Part shown: positions 46,616-59,561 of the stretch, in pieces | Position numbering within the stretch: position 1 is the first letter of the stretch | How the letters are laid out: every line of letters begins with the position of its first letter | NCBI GenBank assembly: GCA_947579665.1 | Contig: OX388351.1 | Location: 62,442,939 to 62,506,938 of the forward strand | Length of the DNA stretch: 64,000 nucleotides | Source: Sympetrum striolatum | Taxonomy: Eukaryota; Arthropoda; Insecta; Odonata; Libellulidae | Reading direction: 5' to 3' | Position numbers and translations under genes: made by a program | Notes under the pieces: generated by a model | Database searches by the model: none | Told to the model about the DNA's origin: nothing | What the model saw: the letters and a program-made list of their open reading frames with translations, nothing else

Positions 46616-47465
46616 CTGTGGCGCAGCGGATTTTGTCAGCGTGGAAAACCAGGATAAACGTTTTATATAATATTCTATTGACACACTATATATAATACTA
46701 CATTGCAGTATTTTAGCCACTTTTCGGCATGAACCAGCAGTGAAATAGGTGAAAATTGAAAGGAAACGTAAAGTACCATTTTTAGTTTAGCGCAGTTTTA
46801 TTTTCAGCCAAACAAATCAATTTCAAAATCAAGTATTGCCAGAGCTACTGAGTGATTCTCTGTTTCGTAGACTTCCTACATGACCAATAATGAATTTTGT
46901 TCTTCGAGAAACATTTCAATAGCTCGGATAAGCCTTACCGATCAATCAGTCGGTAATTGCTACGTTAAATAGTATGACATGCTAAATTATATTTTTAGAT
47001 ATCATTAAAATACTCAAAATAGACACTAGTTACAGAAAGAAAATCTAAAGGATGCATAAAAGCATACATTAGATGAAATTATGAGGCGTTCAATTTCTAC
47101 TAATTTGTATGCACAATCTCAAAATCAATCAAAATTGTGATTGTACTTTCTGCTAATTTGGATGCACGATATTTGAAGCAGAAATAGTTATGAGTGGATT
47201 TTACTACAGATACTTATCATAATAGTACTTCCATCTGCAACGATTGAGTATTCAAAATTCGATGTGAAATACAATGTGGACTATAAATCGGCTGTCATAT
47301 TTGTGGATGGAACAATTAAATGTCCAAAACAAAGGAAAACATAAGTATTCTTATAGCCGAAACCAATCTCTTTTAGATGATTTTCTTTGCAAGATTATAG
47401 AATAATAGGATGTTGTCTATTTTGTAAACAAATCCAGTGGTAATTATCTCAGAGGATGGATTTAC
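46616..47465 (-). other. Gene A intron between exons A and B
   Basis: About 850 bp, AT-rich, with no feature seen. Its 5' edge depends on which of two exon A donors is used. Confidence 0.6.
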
Positions 47466-47637
47466 TAGTACCGTCTTTCCTTGAGACCGGCTTGATCGGT
47501 ACATCATCTTCGACAATGGTTTGCTGTGGTTTAGATTCCACAACTGAGCCCGGGTCTTCTTTAAGCTGTGATAGCTGCTTCTCGAAATCAGGAAGTGGTT
47601 TTGGACTCTCCTCTTCCGGTGGTTGTTGGTGGTGGTG
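47466..47637 (-). CDS. Gene A exon A (first recognised exon)
   Basis: A strong acceptor (TTCTTTTCTTGCAG) gives a start at 47637 in phase 0. Two donors fit: ACTA|GTAAAT, ending at 47466, or ACG|GTACTA, ending at 47472. Both leave in phase 1 and differ by two residues; GTAAAT is closer to consensus. The product is HHHQQPPEEESPKPLPDFEK, then a Lys/Glu/Pro-rich segment ending PIKPVSRKDG. There is no initiator ATG or signal peptide, so at least one earlier exon exists; I found no convincing one up to 64000. Confidence 0.75.
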
Positions 47638-50040
47638 CTGCAAGAAAAGAATCAACCATCGATTAGACGCTGATTCAATGTTAAAAAACTTAGTTATATC
47701 TTCAAATGTTTAGCAAATGGGTAATTTCCGTGTTATGAAATTTTGGATAACGCACATTTCAACATCAGTTGGTAAATATGTCCAAGCGTCGTTGAATCAT
47801 ACGGAAGGGTAATAAATTAATAAAAAAACGAAATGGTACTGAGAGAAAAACACGATTTGAGCATTAACATATCAGCATATTTAATTATAGGTCGTATTTA
47901 TTTTCGACAGCAGAAGTTTTTGTCAAGAGCCGTGAAAATTTAACGATGTAACGTCGTGTTTTGAAGACAAAGCTTTATGTAGTAAGGGGTCAGTAATGCG
48001 CGTCCCAGTTAAGCTGTAGTCACCCCACTTGAGTCTGAAAACAATGAAATTTGCTGGCGTAAAATGTGACCTCAAGTATCTCACAGGTCCTAAAGGATTT
48101 TGTACGGATAATACCCCAAAAGAGTTACAGCAAAATCACGGTCACTTCATATCTCATTCCCTCTGTTATGGGTAAAGAGAAATCTTGGACACCATTTACG
48201 TTAATTAAGTTGAAGGTCCAAGAGCTCTGTTTCCGTTCCCTTAAAATATTTATTGTTTATTTGAATCAAAATTACATCTTCCTTATATTTTTAACTTTAT
48301 GACGTTAGTACGGCGCTCTTTTTTGATATATTATAGGACCTCCCTGTGAAATGAGCCGTTCTGAAGCGGTTTGTAATATCAGAAAAAAAGATACTACAAC
48401 GAGTCGATTCAAAATTTAGGAATTAGGAATCATTTACTTTAGTTCACTTTATTTCAATTTTGTCATATACAAAATTCCAATTCACAAAAAATATAACTAT
48501 AAGAATATAATATAAAAATTAACATCAAAGTACATATAATGCTTGGGATCGCCAAAAGATTACACAATTAAATCTTTTCTGGTTATCCATATTCAAAATT
48601 TTCGTTCATTAATTATATAATAAGAAAGAGATTAGATAAACGAAAAATCATAAGACATTTTGCCTTACTATTGGTGGACTTAAAGGAATTCCCTACGGAA
48701 ATAAAGGCAAAATAAAAAACGTATTTAAAATCATTCATAATAATAAAATAAAATTTGATATATATTGAATAGTCTTCATAAATAGTATAAACAATATGGT
48801 AAGAGGAAAGTAAAAAATAAATAATTTTAGTGTTTAGAATAAAGAACAGTCCTTGCATAACTTTGAGTCATACCATTAAATTGTTAACATGGCTGAATAC
48901 TTTCCATAACATGTGATTTACAGATAGTCAAATATGAAGAAAAAAGAATAGTCAGGAGAGCCTACCCATAATTCTCCCTGCTATATGCCCAAAAGTGACT
49001 CGGAGGACACACATATACATGTAGATATTCGATACTAATTCGAAAGCAATATTACGTGATGTTAAGAATGCTATTACTGATCGTTGGTGTTGTTAAACCA
49101 CACTGAGATTCGCGGGGAAATGCAGCTTCGTAGAAGGACGGAAAGTGGTAAGGATATGTTAGGCGTAGGGCTCATAATTGGGCAAGCTCGCTTCTCCACA
49201 ATCGTGGAGCGTGAAGACTCGGGATAATTGGAATATGCATCGGAAAACAAAGGAAAGGACATTTGGGACGTCCGAGCGCCGCGCATTGAGATGAGGGCCG
49301 AAAATAAAAATGCGCGTGGAATAGTCTGGGGATAAGGGAGGTACGAATGAGGCAGCCATGGATTGGCCTCTTGCTTGAGGTGAGCAGAGGATGGAATAAC
49401 ACATCCAATCAAATCCACTCATGGCTTGTTTGAACTTTTTCCTCCTCGGCTTACTGTGATTACAGCTCATTTTGTCACGGTCTAGAGGATTTCCAGTTCC
49501 CTGTTTCACGTTCAGAAAATCTAGCGTACAACATATTAATTGATATAATTAATGGTTTAAGCTTGTTAAGTTCTAAGTTATTTATATACTAATTAGAAGC
49601 TGGTAATACGCCAGTTGGCATAAAAATGTTGGGTAACCCAAAGTAATTAATAACGATCCTTCGTCATTAAAATCTTTCAGTATTTTTTAATTCTTCTGTA
49701 AAACACTTTGATATGCCCCTCAATACAGATATTGCCGGTGAATTAGACAAATTTAAGTATGTATATATAAGTCTGTAGGAGATAAATTCAGCTTTACTTA
49801 AAAAAAGGAAATAAAATACATCGGATCCTTCTCTTATTCTGGGGTACAATCAATTGTACAGAATTATAAGTAAATAAATTGAAATCAACAGATTCAATTA
49901 GAGTATAAATTTATAATTTTTATTCCATAAATGTATAAATCTAAGAAATCTCCGAAGATATCTTTATCCACCCAATTAATTAAAAGATTTCGATAATAAT
50001 ACACAAGGAAATAGAAAGTGCAGATTATAGATTGGCTGTG

Positions 50041-50160
50041 TCGAATGATTTAGATAGAATTATGAAATGGTGCGATGAATGGTAGCTGGAACCTGACGTG
50101 GACAAATATATGTACAGTAGTTAACTTCGAAAAGAAATTATTCGTTATGATTTCTCGTAT
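50041..50160 (+). pseudogene. Decayed LINE reverse-transcriptase fragment (thumb region)
   Basis: The plus strand reads SNDLDRIMKWCDEW, a stop, then LEPDVDKY. This resembles the LQxDLxxxxxWCxxWxLxLNxxKC block that follows the catalytic box in non-LTR reverse transcriptases. A stop codon interrupts it and further stops follow, so it is a relic. Confidence 0.6.
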
Positions 50161-52372
50161 AGTCTCCGAGGAAAAATTTATAGCAGTGGATTGGCATTTA
50201 GATCTCCACCAATTCCAGGTAAACCTTTTCTTAGGAACAAAATAAATACTATACCAAACGGTAAGGTGGTGCTATTGAGCGATAAAATATTAGTTCTACT
50301 ATAAAACACAGCCGTTTTGTTATCATACACTATATGGGATAATATTCTGAAAATATGTTACTTTAGCATGTTGGGGGCATTCTCCGCACAGAGTATATTT
50401 AGTCCTCCGGAACTGTGTCACTTAACGATTGCAACCTTCGGAGAATAGGTGGGAGTGTAAGCGGGAGGCTGCGGGTGTTCCACAGGGACTTTTGATTGAC
50501 CTCATGGACCCTCGTCTGAGTCCCAGATTGTGTTGCGCTCCCATGGACCGCTCTGGGATTCATTATAACAATGCGGTGGCGAGAGAGGCAGCTTGCACTA
50601 TATATCTGCCCTGTTAGAGATTTCAGATCTTGGGGAATTTCAATTAGCGGCTGGGGTGAAGATATAAGTTCAAAAGGATTATACTTACGATCCTATGATG
50701 ATGTTTTACTCATAATGAAGTGTAAATTAATATAACATTGTTATAATATTTGTAGACGTGAAGGTAAGAGCTGCAATTAGCTACACGTGTGGCTTCTATA
50801 ATAGGATATTATTTCCTTTAAGTTCTACTTTAGTAAATTAAAATATGCAAAAATCAGTAATAAGAAAGGATAAATGAGAATTTTATGTACTTAAAACCAA
50901 GTACGCATTGCCCACAGTTAGAGTAATGAATATTTGTAAGTGTAAGTTCTTTGGTCTACCTTTACTTTATTATTTTCATCAACCAGAAATACCAATAGAA
51001 TGATGGAAGTCAATGCATCCAAAATTTTCTCTATCCGTTCATCTCGTCATTATCTGTTAGACGTTGGAATTTATATTTTCCCCTTTGGAAATGGCTTGGT
51101 TGGTTTTGATATCGTGGAATTGACTAGTTTTTCCCCATTTGGCTGACAAAAATTGTCTCGTTTCTTATTTCTTGGGATATGGTCGATTACAGTTGGGTTT
51201 GAATCACCAAATGCCGACGAATCTTTTTTCATTTAGGGCTCATGAAAGTCTCCCTCTTTACTTAAGTTTCATTGCCCCTCTTATTGCCCTATTAGTTTAT
51301 GTGATATTTTGGTTACCATTTTTCGTGTTATTCAAATTTTGCTTCCTGCTCCGTGTATATTTTCACTTTTTTCCAACAGCTCCTCATTTAGTTCATTCCA
51401 CTTGATTTATTTTCTTCTCTCTTAAATTATTTGATTCTCTAAGAAAACGAATAGTAATAATGAAATTAATTTCTACTAACAGCTTAAACAAATGTCAAAA
51501 ACAGGAAAATTACCACTTATGTATTACGATAAATATAAGCCGTGCACAATTAATAGTAAAAAGCCTTTCAGTCTCCAATGATATTCTTCATTGACGACCG
51601 TGCTTGGAACTTGACGCAATTATTTCGTTCGTTTTTACTATTTTTACCGAGGAGATTGACGGCCTATCAGTAAAACCCTGGGTGCCCTTTCCTGTACCCA
51701 TCCACTTGCAACTCTGCAGGTGGCCTCGCTAAACCGGTCCACATTGGCGATAAGGGAGCTGAGATTCAGAAAGGTAAAAAAAGAGGTTTATGTAGCAGAT
51801 TGGCATAATATGGCATCCGCTGGCCAGATTGAACTCAGTTGGCCCTAGCCTCAGGGATCCACGCGGAGATAAAAAATTCTAACCTTTCCTACGCACCAGT
51901 CCCGTAAAAGCATACATGACCCCGTATCGACGGATTTAAATTTCATATTCTCTCCTTTTACGCCGTGAAATTTGACACATTCCTATCTCTCCGAGTAAAA
52001 TACCTTTGACACATATTAACCTCCGCAACATTCCAATAGTTGCCGTGGATTACGCGACGTTATTGGCCGAAAATTGCGCTATTTTATTTAGATATTCATC
52101 AACGGGAAATGAGCTTGTTGCAGACTTTGCTGGTCTACTTCGTATAAAAAGTGTTTTTGTGGGGGATTCGTAATTCAAGTGAAAATACTGCATGTGATAT
52201 TTGTGAATTAGTCACAAATAAAATAAAATTTAAAAAAACTTTTACGCAAGGGAAATATATTGTTCTTTTTAAATAATATTCATTGAAGATTGAATCGAAT
52301 TTCGATAAATCGTGTATGAGCAAACACGTTATCATCAGATTGATATAAACTTGGATACATAGAGTGAATAAG

Positions 52373-52512
52373 GAAAGAAAATTTGGAAAGCGGCTGTTAA
52401 AGAATTAGAGGTTTAAAATCTCCAATAGCCGTCTTCGTCGGCGTTGCTCGTCTCATCCACCAGTATTCCGAGAAAACAAGAAAGGACGCATCACTTTTTA
52501 AAAACACCAATT
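52373..52512 (+). repeat. Dispersed unclassified repeat, copy 4 (longest)
   Basis: It starts GAAAGAAAATTTGGAA (as copy 1) and continues with TTAGAGGTTTAAAATCTCCA, GTCGGCGTTGCTCGTCTCAT, TATTCCGAGAAAACAAGAAA and ACTTTTTAAAAACACC. It is the best reference for the family. Confidence 0.8.
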
Positions 52513-52554
52513 GGTGGGATTGGCTTGGACTTTGGGACTTGGTCCAAGTCCCAA
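52505..52554. repeat. Two adjacent palindromes
   Basis: CACCAATTGGTG at 52505-52516 is a perfect 12-bp palindrome at the 3' edge of repeat copy 4. At 52532-52554 the arms TTGGGACTTGG and CCAAGTCCCAA flank a single central T, forming a 23-bp palindrome. Confidence 0.8.
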
Positions 52555-54410
52555 GGTCTAAGTCATAAGGTCCAAGTTTATTGGGGATTTTAAGCTTCTA
52601 ATTCCAATTAACTTGAGTCCGGAAAATACCTTGTAATATAACCATGTTCATTAGCTTTGAGGTAGGTGTTACAAGCAAGCGAGTGAAAGAATTACGCGGA
52701 TAATATTTTATTGAATTAGGGTAATTCTCCAAGATTTCGAATTCGAGAGAATGTAATTTTGATAGCGTAAGGATTATGTCATCCATTAAGTGAGAACGCT
52801 ACTATTCTTCTCGAGTTTGTGGTGATATTGTTTGTGAAGGCGAAGTACTGCAAAACCTGTTGTTATATTTATTTTATCTACTAATTCTCCTTCAGTATGC
52901 CGTTTGCACAGCGATGTTTGCAAATATCGAGCAAAAATTAACTTTTCATTGACTGCCAACTACGTTAATAAGAATTAGTGTGCCCAATACACCCATGAAA
53001 AAAGAAATTCGAAATATGTGAACTATTAAATAACGTAAAAATTTTTTAATTTATATGTTGCTCAAATAAAATAGCTGTTAAATTATTTTAGTCGTATATT
53101 TGAACTCCTAGTCTGTTGGAATTACTCCAACTTTGTTCGACCTTCGTCTCTCCATTGCCTTGAGCCCTCTCTATCAACACAGTCACAGTCAATGGCGCTT
53201 CTTTCCTCAGGTAAAGTCTTCATTTATTTCTTTAAATGTTTGGATAAGTCATATCTCCTTGATTTTGACGCTTTGCTTTGAGTTCAAAAACAACTCTTTT
53301 TCCACCCTTTGTTATCTTGCATGTTATTCCATTAGCTGTGCCCAATTATACTACATGAATCGATATCCATCTAACTCTTACGATTAAGGTCTCAATTTTG
53401 AAGGTTTTACTTGAAGAATGTAAGAATTTTAGAAAGTTTAAGGGTAAATTTCGAAATATTTTGCCTGTTTAATATCTCTGTATCTACGCATTACGTCGTG
53501 AAGAAATATTTTCTAGGTCATTACATTTCGCCAAGAAGGTATAATTTCAAGCTCAGTCCATTAAATTTTGACGTTACATATTTTTGATTTATCTCGTTCG
53601 AGCTGCCTTTAACTAACCAAGTTGGCTAAAATTACTTTATAGATACTATTTGATGAACCTTATACATCGATGATATTCTCTTTTACTGAGATGACCTTTT
53701 TCGGAGGATAATTTGAGCTTGAATATCCATCGTCATTTCAGTATTGATTAATTAATTACTGAGAAAGGAGCCATGTGAGTCTTACGGGTTGGCATCTGTT
53801 GATATCTCATTAATCATCCGATCATAACATTAAGAGCTCTTTTGGGATCAGAATATTCCGCAGAAAACCATAGTCGTTAGCTCTTCTCCAAGTCTATCTA
53901 CAATGTGGAGACCCAAGATAAGTTTAATGTGGAGTTTAAAATCTCTCCATATTGGGTAAAACTAATTATTTATGCAAGGAGAGGTAAATTAATGTCAGTT
54001 AAGGAGGGCAATGTCGATGGTAATTGATCTTCTGTCTGATAATATTTTCAGATATAGAAGAATCTTATGTATGATATTGTGCCATTCATAACCGTTTACT
54101 TTAAATTACTTTCATAACCGTTAATTTTAACATTGGTGGTAGTTTAATTCAAGGCATTGAGTGCATTGTGTCTAATTATTTTAAATAGTTCTGAGATTCA
54201 TCGTATTTAATAACTCATTTTTGGTAATATTTATAATGTTTCCTTCAGAAGAGTCGAAATTTGTATTTATGTTATTTTTATTATTTATGAATGCTTAATT
54301 TGTAAGAAGTTGGTTTTTTTGTATTGATGCATTGGAATATTTTTGATTTTATTAATTGATATATATTTAAACGTCGCCACCTGTAATCGCAACTAACTGC
54401 GGTGGCTTTA

Positions 54411-54474
54411 TATAATAATAAAAATAACAATAAAAATAACAGTAAAAATAATAATAATAATAATAACAATAAAG
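54411..54474. repeat. (ATA/ACA)n simple repeat
   Basis: About 64 bp of AATA, AACA and AAT units, imperfect. Confidence 0.9.
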
Positions 54475-55314
54475 AGTCCTTACTTTCTATGCACGTACAA
54501 AGTTTCAATGCCAAGTGAAAATCATGAATAATGCGGAGCGTTTATAACTAGTTGGCAAGGCGATAATTAATCAAATTTGGTCTCTAATCAAATTAGTGAT
54601 ATAAATTCTTCCATAAGTAGGTATGAGTACATCATTAATTTGGGAACTAAAAGGAATTAGTGCAGATGCTCAAGTTTTCCGAATTCTGTTACTGCTTTGG
54701 AAAGATTATTTTTTGCTAGTCGTTGACGATATTGTACTTTTTCGAACTCTCGAGGAATTGTCGTACTCCAATTAAAATTGCCAATTACTCCATGTTTATC
54801 GATTTCACTCGTATTTCCACCCCATTCGTTGTTTTATCGTAATTAGTTTCATCGGAGACACTCGACGCCTTCTAATACGCTTTTCCAATTGGCAGGGTTT
54901 CATTAACTGTGAGCGCAATTCCTGACGAGGAATAATCAAGACTGAGTATCGTAACCCTATGACCACCTCATCACAGTTTCTTCGCTGCACTTATGGAAAT
55001 TGAAAGTAAGACGCTTTCCGTAGTAGGATTTTTCGTATGTCGAGTCTTTTCCGCGGTAGTGTACTAATGGATTAAAGATTAAGGATATTACGCGAGGCTC
55101 ATCATTCATTGCTTAATGTAGTAGCATCAGTTGACGTTTCTTATCCTGGGACTTGCGTAACTTCACGTTACGTGCTTGATTATTCATTGATGAGAGAGGA
55201 AAGTTATCCAACTTTTACTATTATTTCATTACGCTGGTGTAGATTCAAACCGTACAATATGATCAATCTTTGTATTCTTAGCTTTGCTAAAGTGCTTCGA
55301 CTCTAATCCAAATC

Positions 55315-55378
55315 AAATCAGGAACCGAACCCGGGACCACTTTCTTCAAAGGCGAACCAGCTTAGCTATCTGATAGTA
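55315..55378 (-). repeat. tRNA-like SINE head
   Basis: The minus strand has the A box TAGCTAAGCTGGTTCGCC (revcomp of 55351-55368) and the B box GGTTCGGTTCC (revcomp of 55321-55331) with roughly tRNA-like spacing. No paired acceptor stem is seen. Confidence 0.5.
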
Positions 55379-58300
55379 GTGTTATCAATCGTCAAATGCT
55401 CAATTCTGTGGAACTTTGTGAATGCCTCATGGCATACAAACATGAAGATAGTGAAAAACCGAATAACGACTATATATCCTTAAAAATTTAGTTTTGGTCT
55501 ATTTGGCAGTTGCAGTTTGGTCTAAGGTCAGGTAGGTAACATAGAAATCGTAATTGAATATTAATATAATTACATAAAGAAGGTAAGAAACCGACTATTA
55601 AAGATCAAAAAAATGTTAAATGCACGAGCAGGCTTGGTCTATTATGCCATTTAGGACATTAATGTCAGGTAACTAACATTGAACTTGTAATCAAGGGAAA
55701 AGGAGAGTGTGTAAGCTACGTGGAAAGCAGTGATCCTGTGTGTGGGAATTGAGGCAGAAGGAGGTGCATGTCTAGGGAGAGTATCCAAGCATCGAGAAGA
55801 ATGAGGTTGGGTCGAAATTGTAGGTGTAATAAAAGGTATTTGCCTTATTTTGAGGAAGGACAATATTTTTATCTATTTTGTAGACGTATTAAATTGTGGG
55901 AGTGAAGAGAGGAAGAATTTCGCAATAAAGAGAGAGAAAAAGAATAGGAGAAGTGCGAGGAATACATATTATGGAAGAAGTGTTTTATGTTTATTTACCT
56001 ATGTTGAAGTACTAGTTTTTACTAGTTTGTTTACTAGTGCCATAGTTAGTCCACCAACTATTAGTCGTTTTCGAGTTAGTCTTAATGAATGCGGAAGAAG
56101 TTTGTTTTCCGAAAAGAGAGTTCGATTGAAGTTAAAGGGAAAGAACCAAAACAGTCTTGACAAAACGCGTGCCAAACGGTTTGGGAACCTCAGGTCAAAA
56201 TCGACCAATACATAAGTATTAGGCTGAATTCGGGCACGTTCTCCGTTCATGAGAACTAGGCCTTTGTAAATAATAATTATATAAGTAGCTTCGCATATCT
56301 CTGTGAAATTTTCTTGAATGCGGACATTCAAACGGCAGTGAATTAAAATTATTACGGTAAATAAATATTATAACTGGTGCACGATTAAGAATTAATATAT
56401 GTGAAAAATTAAATTGATCTCTGGTTTCAATCTCTATCTTCATAATATTAAAAAAATATTATGAGCAATCACGCATGATAATTTAAAATACATTATCAAA
56501 GACTTTTAATATGTGAGAGGGGTGCATTTTGATACTATTTCGGTATATTAAATAATAATTAATTAGTTTTTGCCTGAGTGAATGGCCGAAACAATATTTA
56601 ACGGCTATATAGTTTGCATATTCCACAAACTATTTTCCTAATAATATATCTCTATCTGTTTTAGTTATTATTAATAGTAGATTCTTGCATAGGTGATAAA
56701 CGTTGCAGAAAACAGAATCAAAATTTAAGTGCATTTAGAATATTTGCAGTTTTAATATTATATTATGGACGAAATTCACAATCGGTGCGATATATATATT
56801 TATCTTATTATATACTTATATGCATATGAATCTACGGAATCGCTTAGTTATAAAAATCTTGAATAGATATACCATTCTATGATACTTTCCCATCAGCTGG
56901 GAGGAAAGTGCTGATAAAGAAACTGATTGAGGGAACATCAAAGACGAATTGTAATTGTCATCATACTCCAACGTTTGCCTTAACCCAAATCAATCAAATG
57001 GAAATACATACCACCTTTATTTTTATGAAAAAATAGTGCTGATGGCCTGAATAGGTTTTGCGAATCCAAGTTCCTTCATGAAAATGTATCAATTTCTTTT
57101 TTCCCCTGTCATAAAGTTATCGATAAATTTCCAAAATATCCAGAATTTTTTGTTGACATGATCAGTGCATCAATTTGTCTCCCATCCGATAATAATAAGA
57201 TCTCCTCCACCGTGGAGACGTAGAGGATTGAAATTCTTCGTCCAAGATGGAACATGACCCATAAGGGCAAAGAAAATATATGAAACGTGCCGGAGGAGGT
57301 CTGGGATTCCCTTCACTTGAGAGATATTTGGCCTCAAAAATTTGACTATGGACATCGGGTGAGTTAAGAGCGGCTCAGCCGAGAATAACGTGAGAAGAAA
57401 TTTTCGATGAGATTGGAAAATGGAAAGAAGGTGGAGGAGGAGGATGGGGAGGAGGTCCTGTGAGAATAAAATAGGGTTTTGGATGGGGGAGATTCGGAAA
57501 GATACGGCAGGGCCTATATCTGATCACCATCTCATCACCTTGAACCAGAGGTTATTTTGGACACGAAGATTGATCTCGAATTTATTTTATATTACGAATC
57601 AAGCATACTAAGTTTCTCGGGAATAAATCGGTGAAATTCGCCCTTAAATAAAAATTCCGGAGACATTTTGCATAGGCAATTTTCGTTTTATTTTGCCCAA
57701 GGCAAGGCGTCGTAGGAAAATTCCGAAAATAGTTATATCGAAATAAAATATCGTATAATATCCGATCGTATTGAACAGAAAAATCATAAGATTTTCTGCA
57801 AAATATTGTTTTAACTCTTACATTAAGTGTCGTATTAGTTCAATGTTTCAAACAACATTTAGTGTGTTTGAAGACTCACGTTTGGTTACTTTCATTAGAA
57901 AAAAAACAACAAAAAAGTGGTAAGATAAATTAGAATAGGTTAATGACTGGGTATAAACAAATGGAGGTTATGAAATGTGCATTGTAGAAAATACTTGAAA
58001 GAAGATAGACGCAACTTGGAGAAGAAAGGATTAGTCTCGAATAAAGCGTAATGGAAGGTGAATGCGTATATTTAATTAATTTTGTTACCAATTGTAATAA
58101 TTCACATTATAAAAGATTGATTATTTAGAAATAAAGTAAGAGCAAGCAATAGTAAGAGGAGAAAAAAGAAATAATAACGATAATACAGGAATGAAGGAAA
58201 AAATTATCACTTTATAACTCACTATATGTATATTAACTTTGTAGGCGAAGTTTGCTGTTACGGGTTGAAGGGTGTCTATATTACTCTGTTAAGAATAACT

Positions 58301-59561
58301 ACCTCCAAGTTAAGGCTAAAATAATGGATTTTGAAATAATGAAGATAAAAAAGAATGTGCAAAGAAAAAGAATCATTTAATTGAAAGCATATAGCCTCTT
58401 CATTTGATGGCCAATAATTTCTTTGATTATAAATTAGCTTCCCAAGAGCTTGGGAAAGCGTTTGATGCAATATTTAGAGCTGAGGATGACAAGAAACTAT
58501 TCGGGGATTAATTTATCCGAATAATGGTTTGTTACAGAAACGAAAACCTTTTCCTGTCGCCCATTATAAAGTAAGGACGAAGCACCCGCATGTTCACGTT
58601 ATGATCCCCCAAACAAAGAAGATATCTTCTGATTAGATCTGGTACAAAATGTCTGTTTTTATTTCGAATCTTCCCGAAACGTCTATTACGACGAAGATGT
58701 CCTCGTAAAGTAAGCGCTCGTGATGCTGTCGCCCGAAAAAATGGTTTACGGCTTCGAAATTTTGCTTTAGTACTCTCATCACCGCGTCTTCCAGCGCCCT
58801 CTCATTTGGAATATATGCGGCGAGAATAAAACGGGACTTATGGCCTCTCTCGAAGACCTCTGTCATCTTTCCCATCAGAGGCGCTCACATTTGGCCCTGG
58901 AAATACATTTCGCCGACCCTTTTAACGACTGAGAGTGTCTCCCTAGAGGGCAGGCGTATTCCGTTACCGGGGGAACGGCACAAAAATGAATAAAAGCTCC
59001 TTTAAAAGGTGGACCCCAAGGTTAACAACACTCGGAGGATGGCCTCCACACCACCGCAATAATGGGATCGGAATTCTCGCAATGTGCGAGATTCGTAACG
59101 TAAAATGAATTCAGACTTCCCTGGAGCTATGCGGTCAGGAGTAGTGGGAATAGAGGGGGGGGGAGAATATTTATATAACTTTCCATCGAATACAGATATC
59201 ATGCCAACTGGAGTAAATATTGAATATTTTATTATTATTTTAATAATAAAAATTAGTACACATCATGGCGGCAGAAGGTAGAGAAATACAGTAGATAGAT
59301 AAAACACAATGAAATGAAAGTAAATATTTTAAATCGTATATGATTTTAAATTACGATAAAAATATCAAAATTGAATAAAAATATATGTATTTTAAAATTT
59401 ATATTGTATAGTAAAAATATTTCAAAAACTTATATGATATATGTGTTTATTAAAGTATGCTTTTAAATTCCTTGGCCCAAAGGAAGTAGATATCGTTTGT
59501 TCTTACAGAAAAAGGATTTTACTTGGTGAACTTGAGAATAGAATTTCCCATCTTTCATTTT

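Larger units (their letters stand above)
47638..59561. other. Upstream intron or flank of gene A; no further exon recognised
   Basis: Mostly AT-rich. G+C-richer patches with overlapping minus-strand open frames (49074-49509, 58633-58960, 59002-59202) show no domain, and no splice pair fits the phase-0 entry of exon A. Repeats and relics inside are listed separately. The missing 5' end of gene A may lie here in a short exon or beyond the window. Confidence 0.4.

Noticed and set aside
45821..46695. Plus-strand and alternative minus-strand frames across gene A exon B
   Set aside because: They are mirror translations of the acidic and Ser/Pro-rich exon; the phase-matched minus frame explains the region.
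49074..49509. Three overlapping minus-strand open frames considered as 5' exons of gene A
   Set aside because: No domain, no conserved-looking composition, and no splice donor in phase 0 to fit the exon A acceptor.
50470..50510. GVPQGLL on the plus strand, resembling a reverse-transcriptase block
   Set aside because: The residues that should follow (LGPxLFxLxINDL) are absent, and its position downstream of the 50.05-kb thumb relic is the wrong order.
55850..56215. 121-codon plus-strand frame opposite a minus-strand frame
   Set aside because: Lys/Arg/Ser-rich without a motif, with no splice or promoter support.
58633..58875. 80-codon minus-strand frame in a G+C-richer patch
   Set aside because: No family recognised and no compatible splice sites; it could be conserved non-coding DNA.
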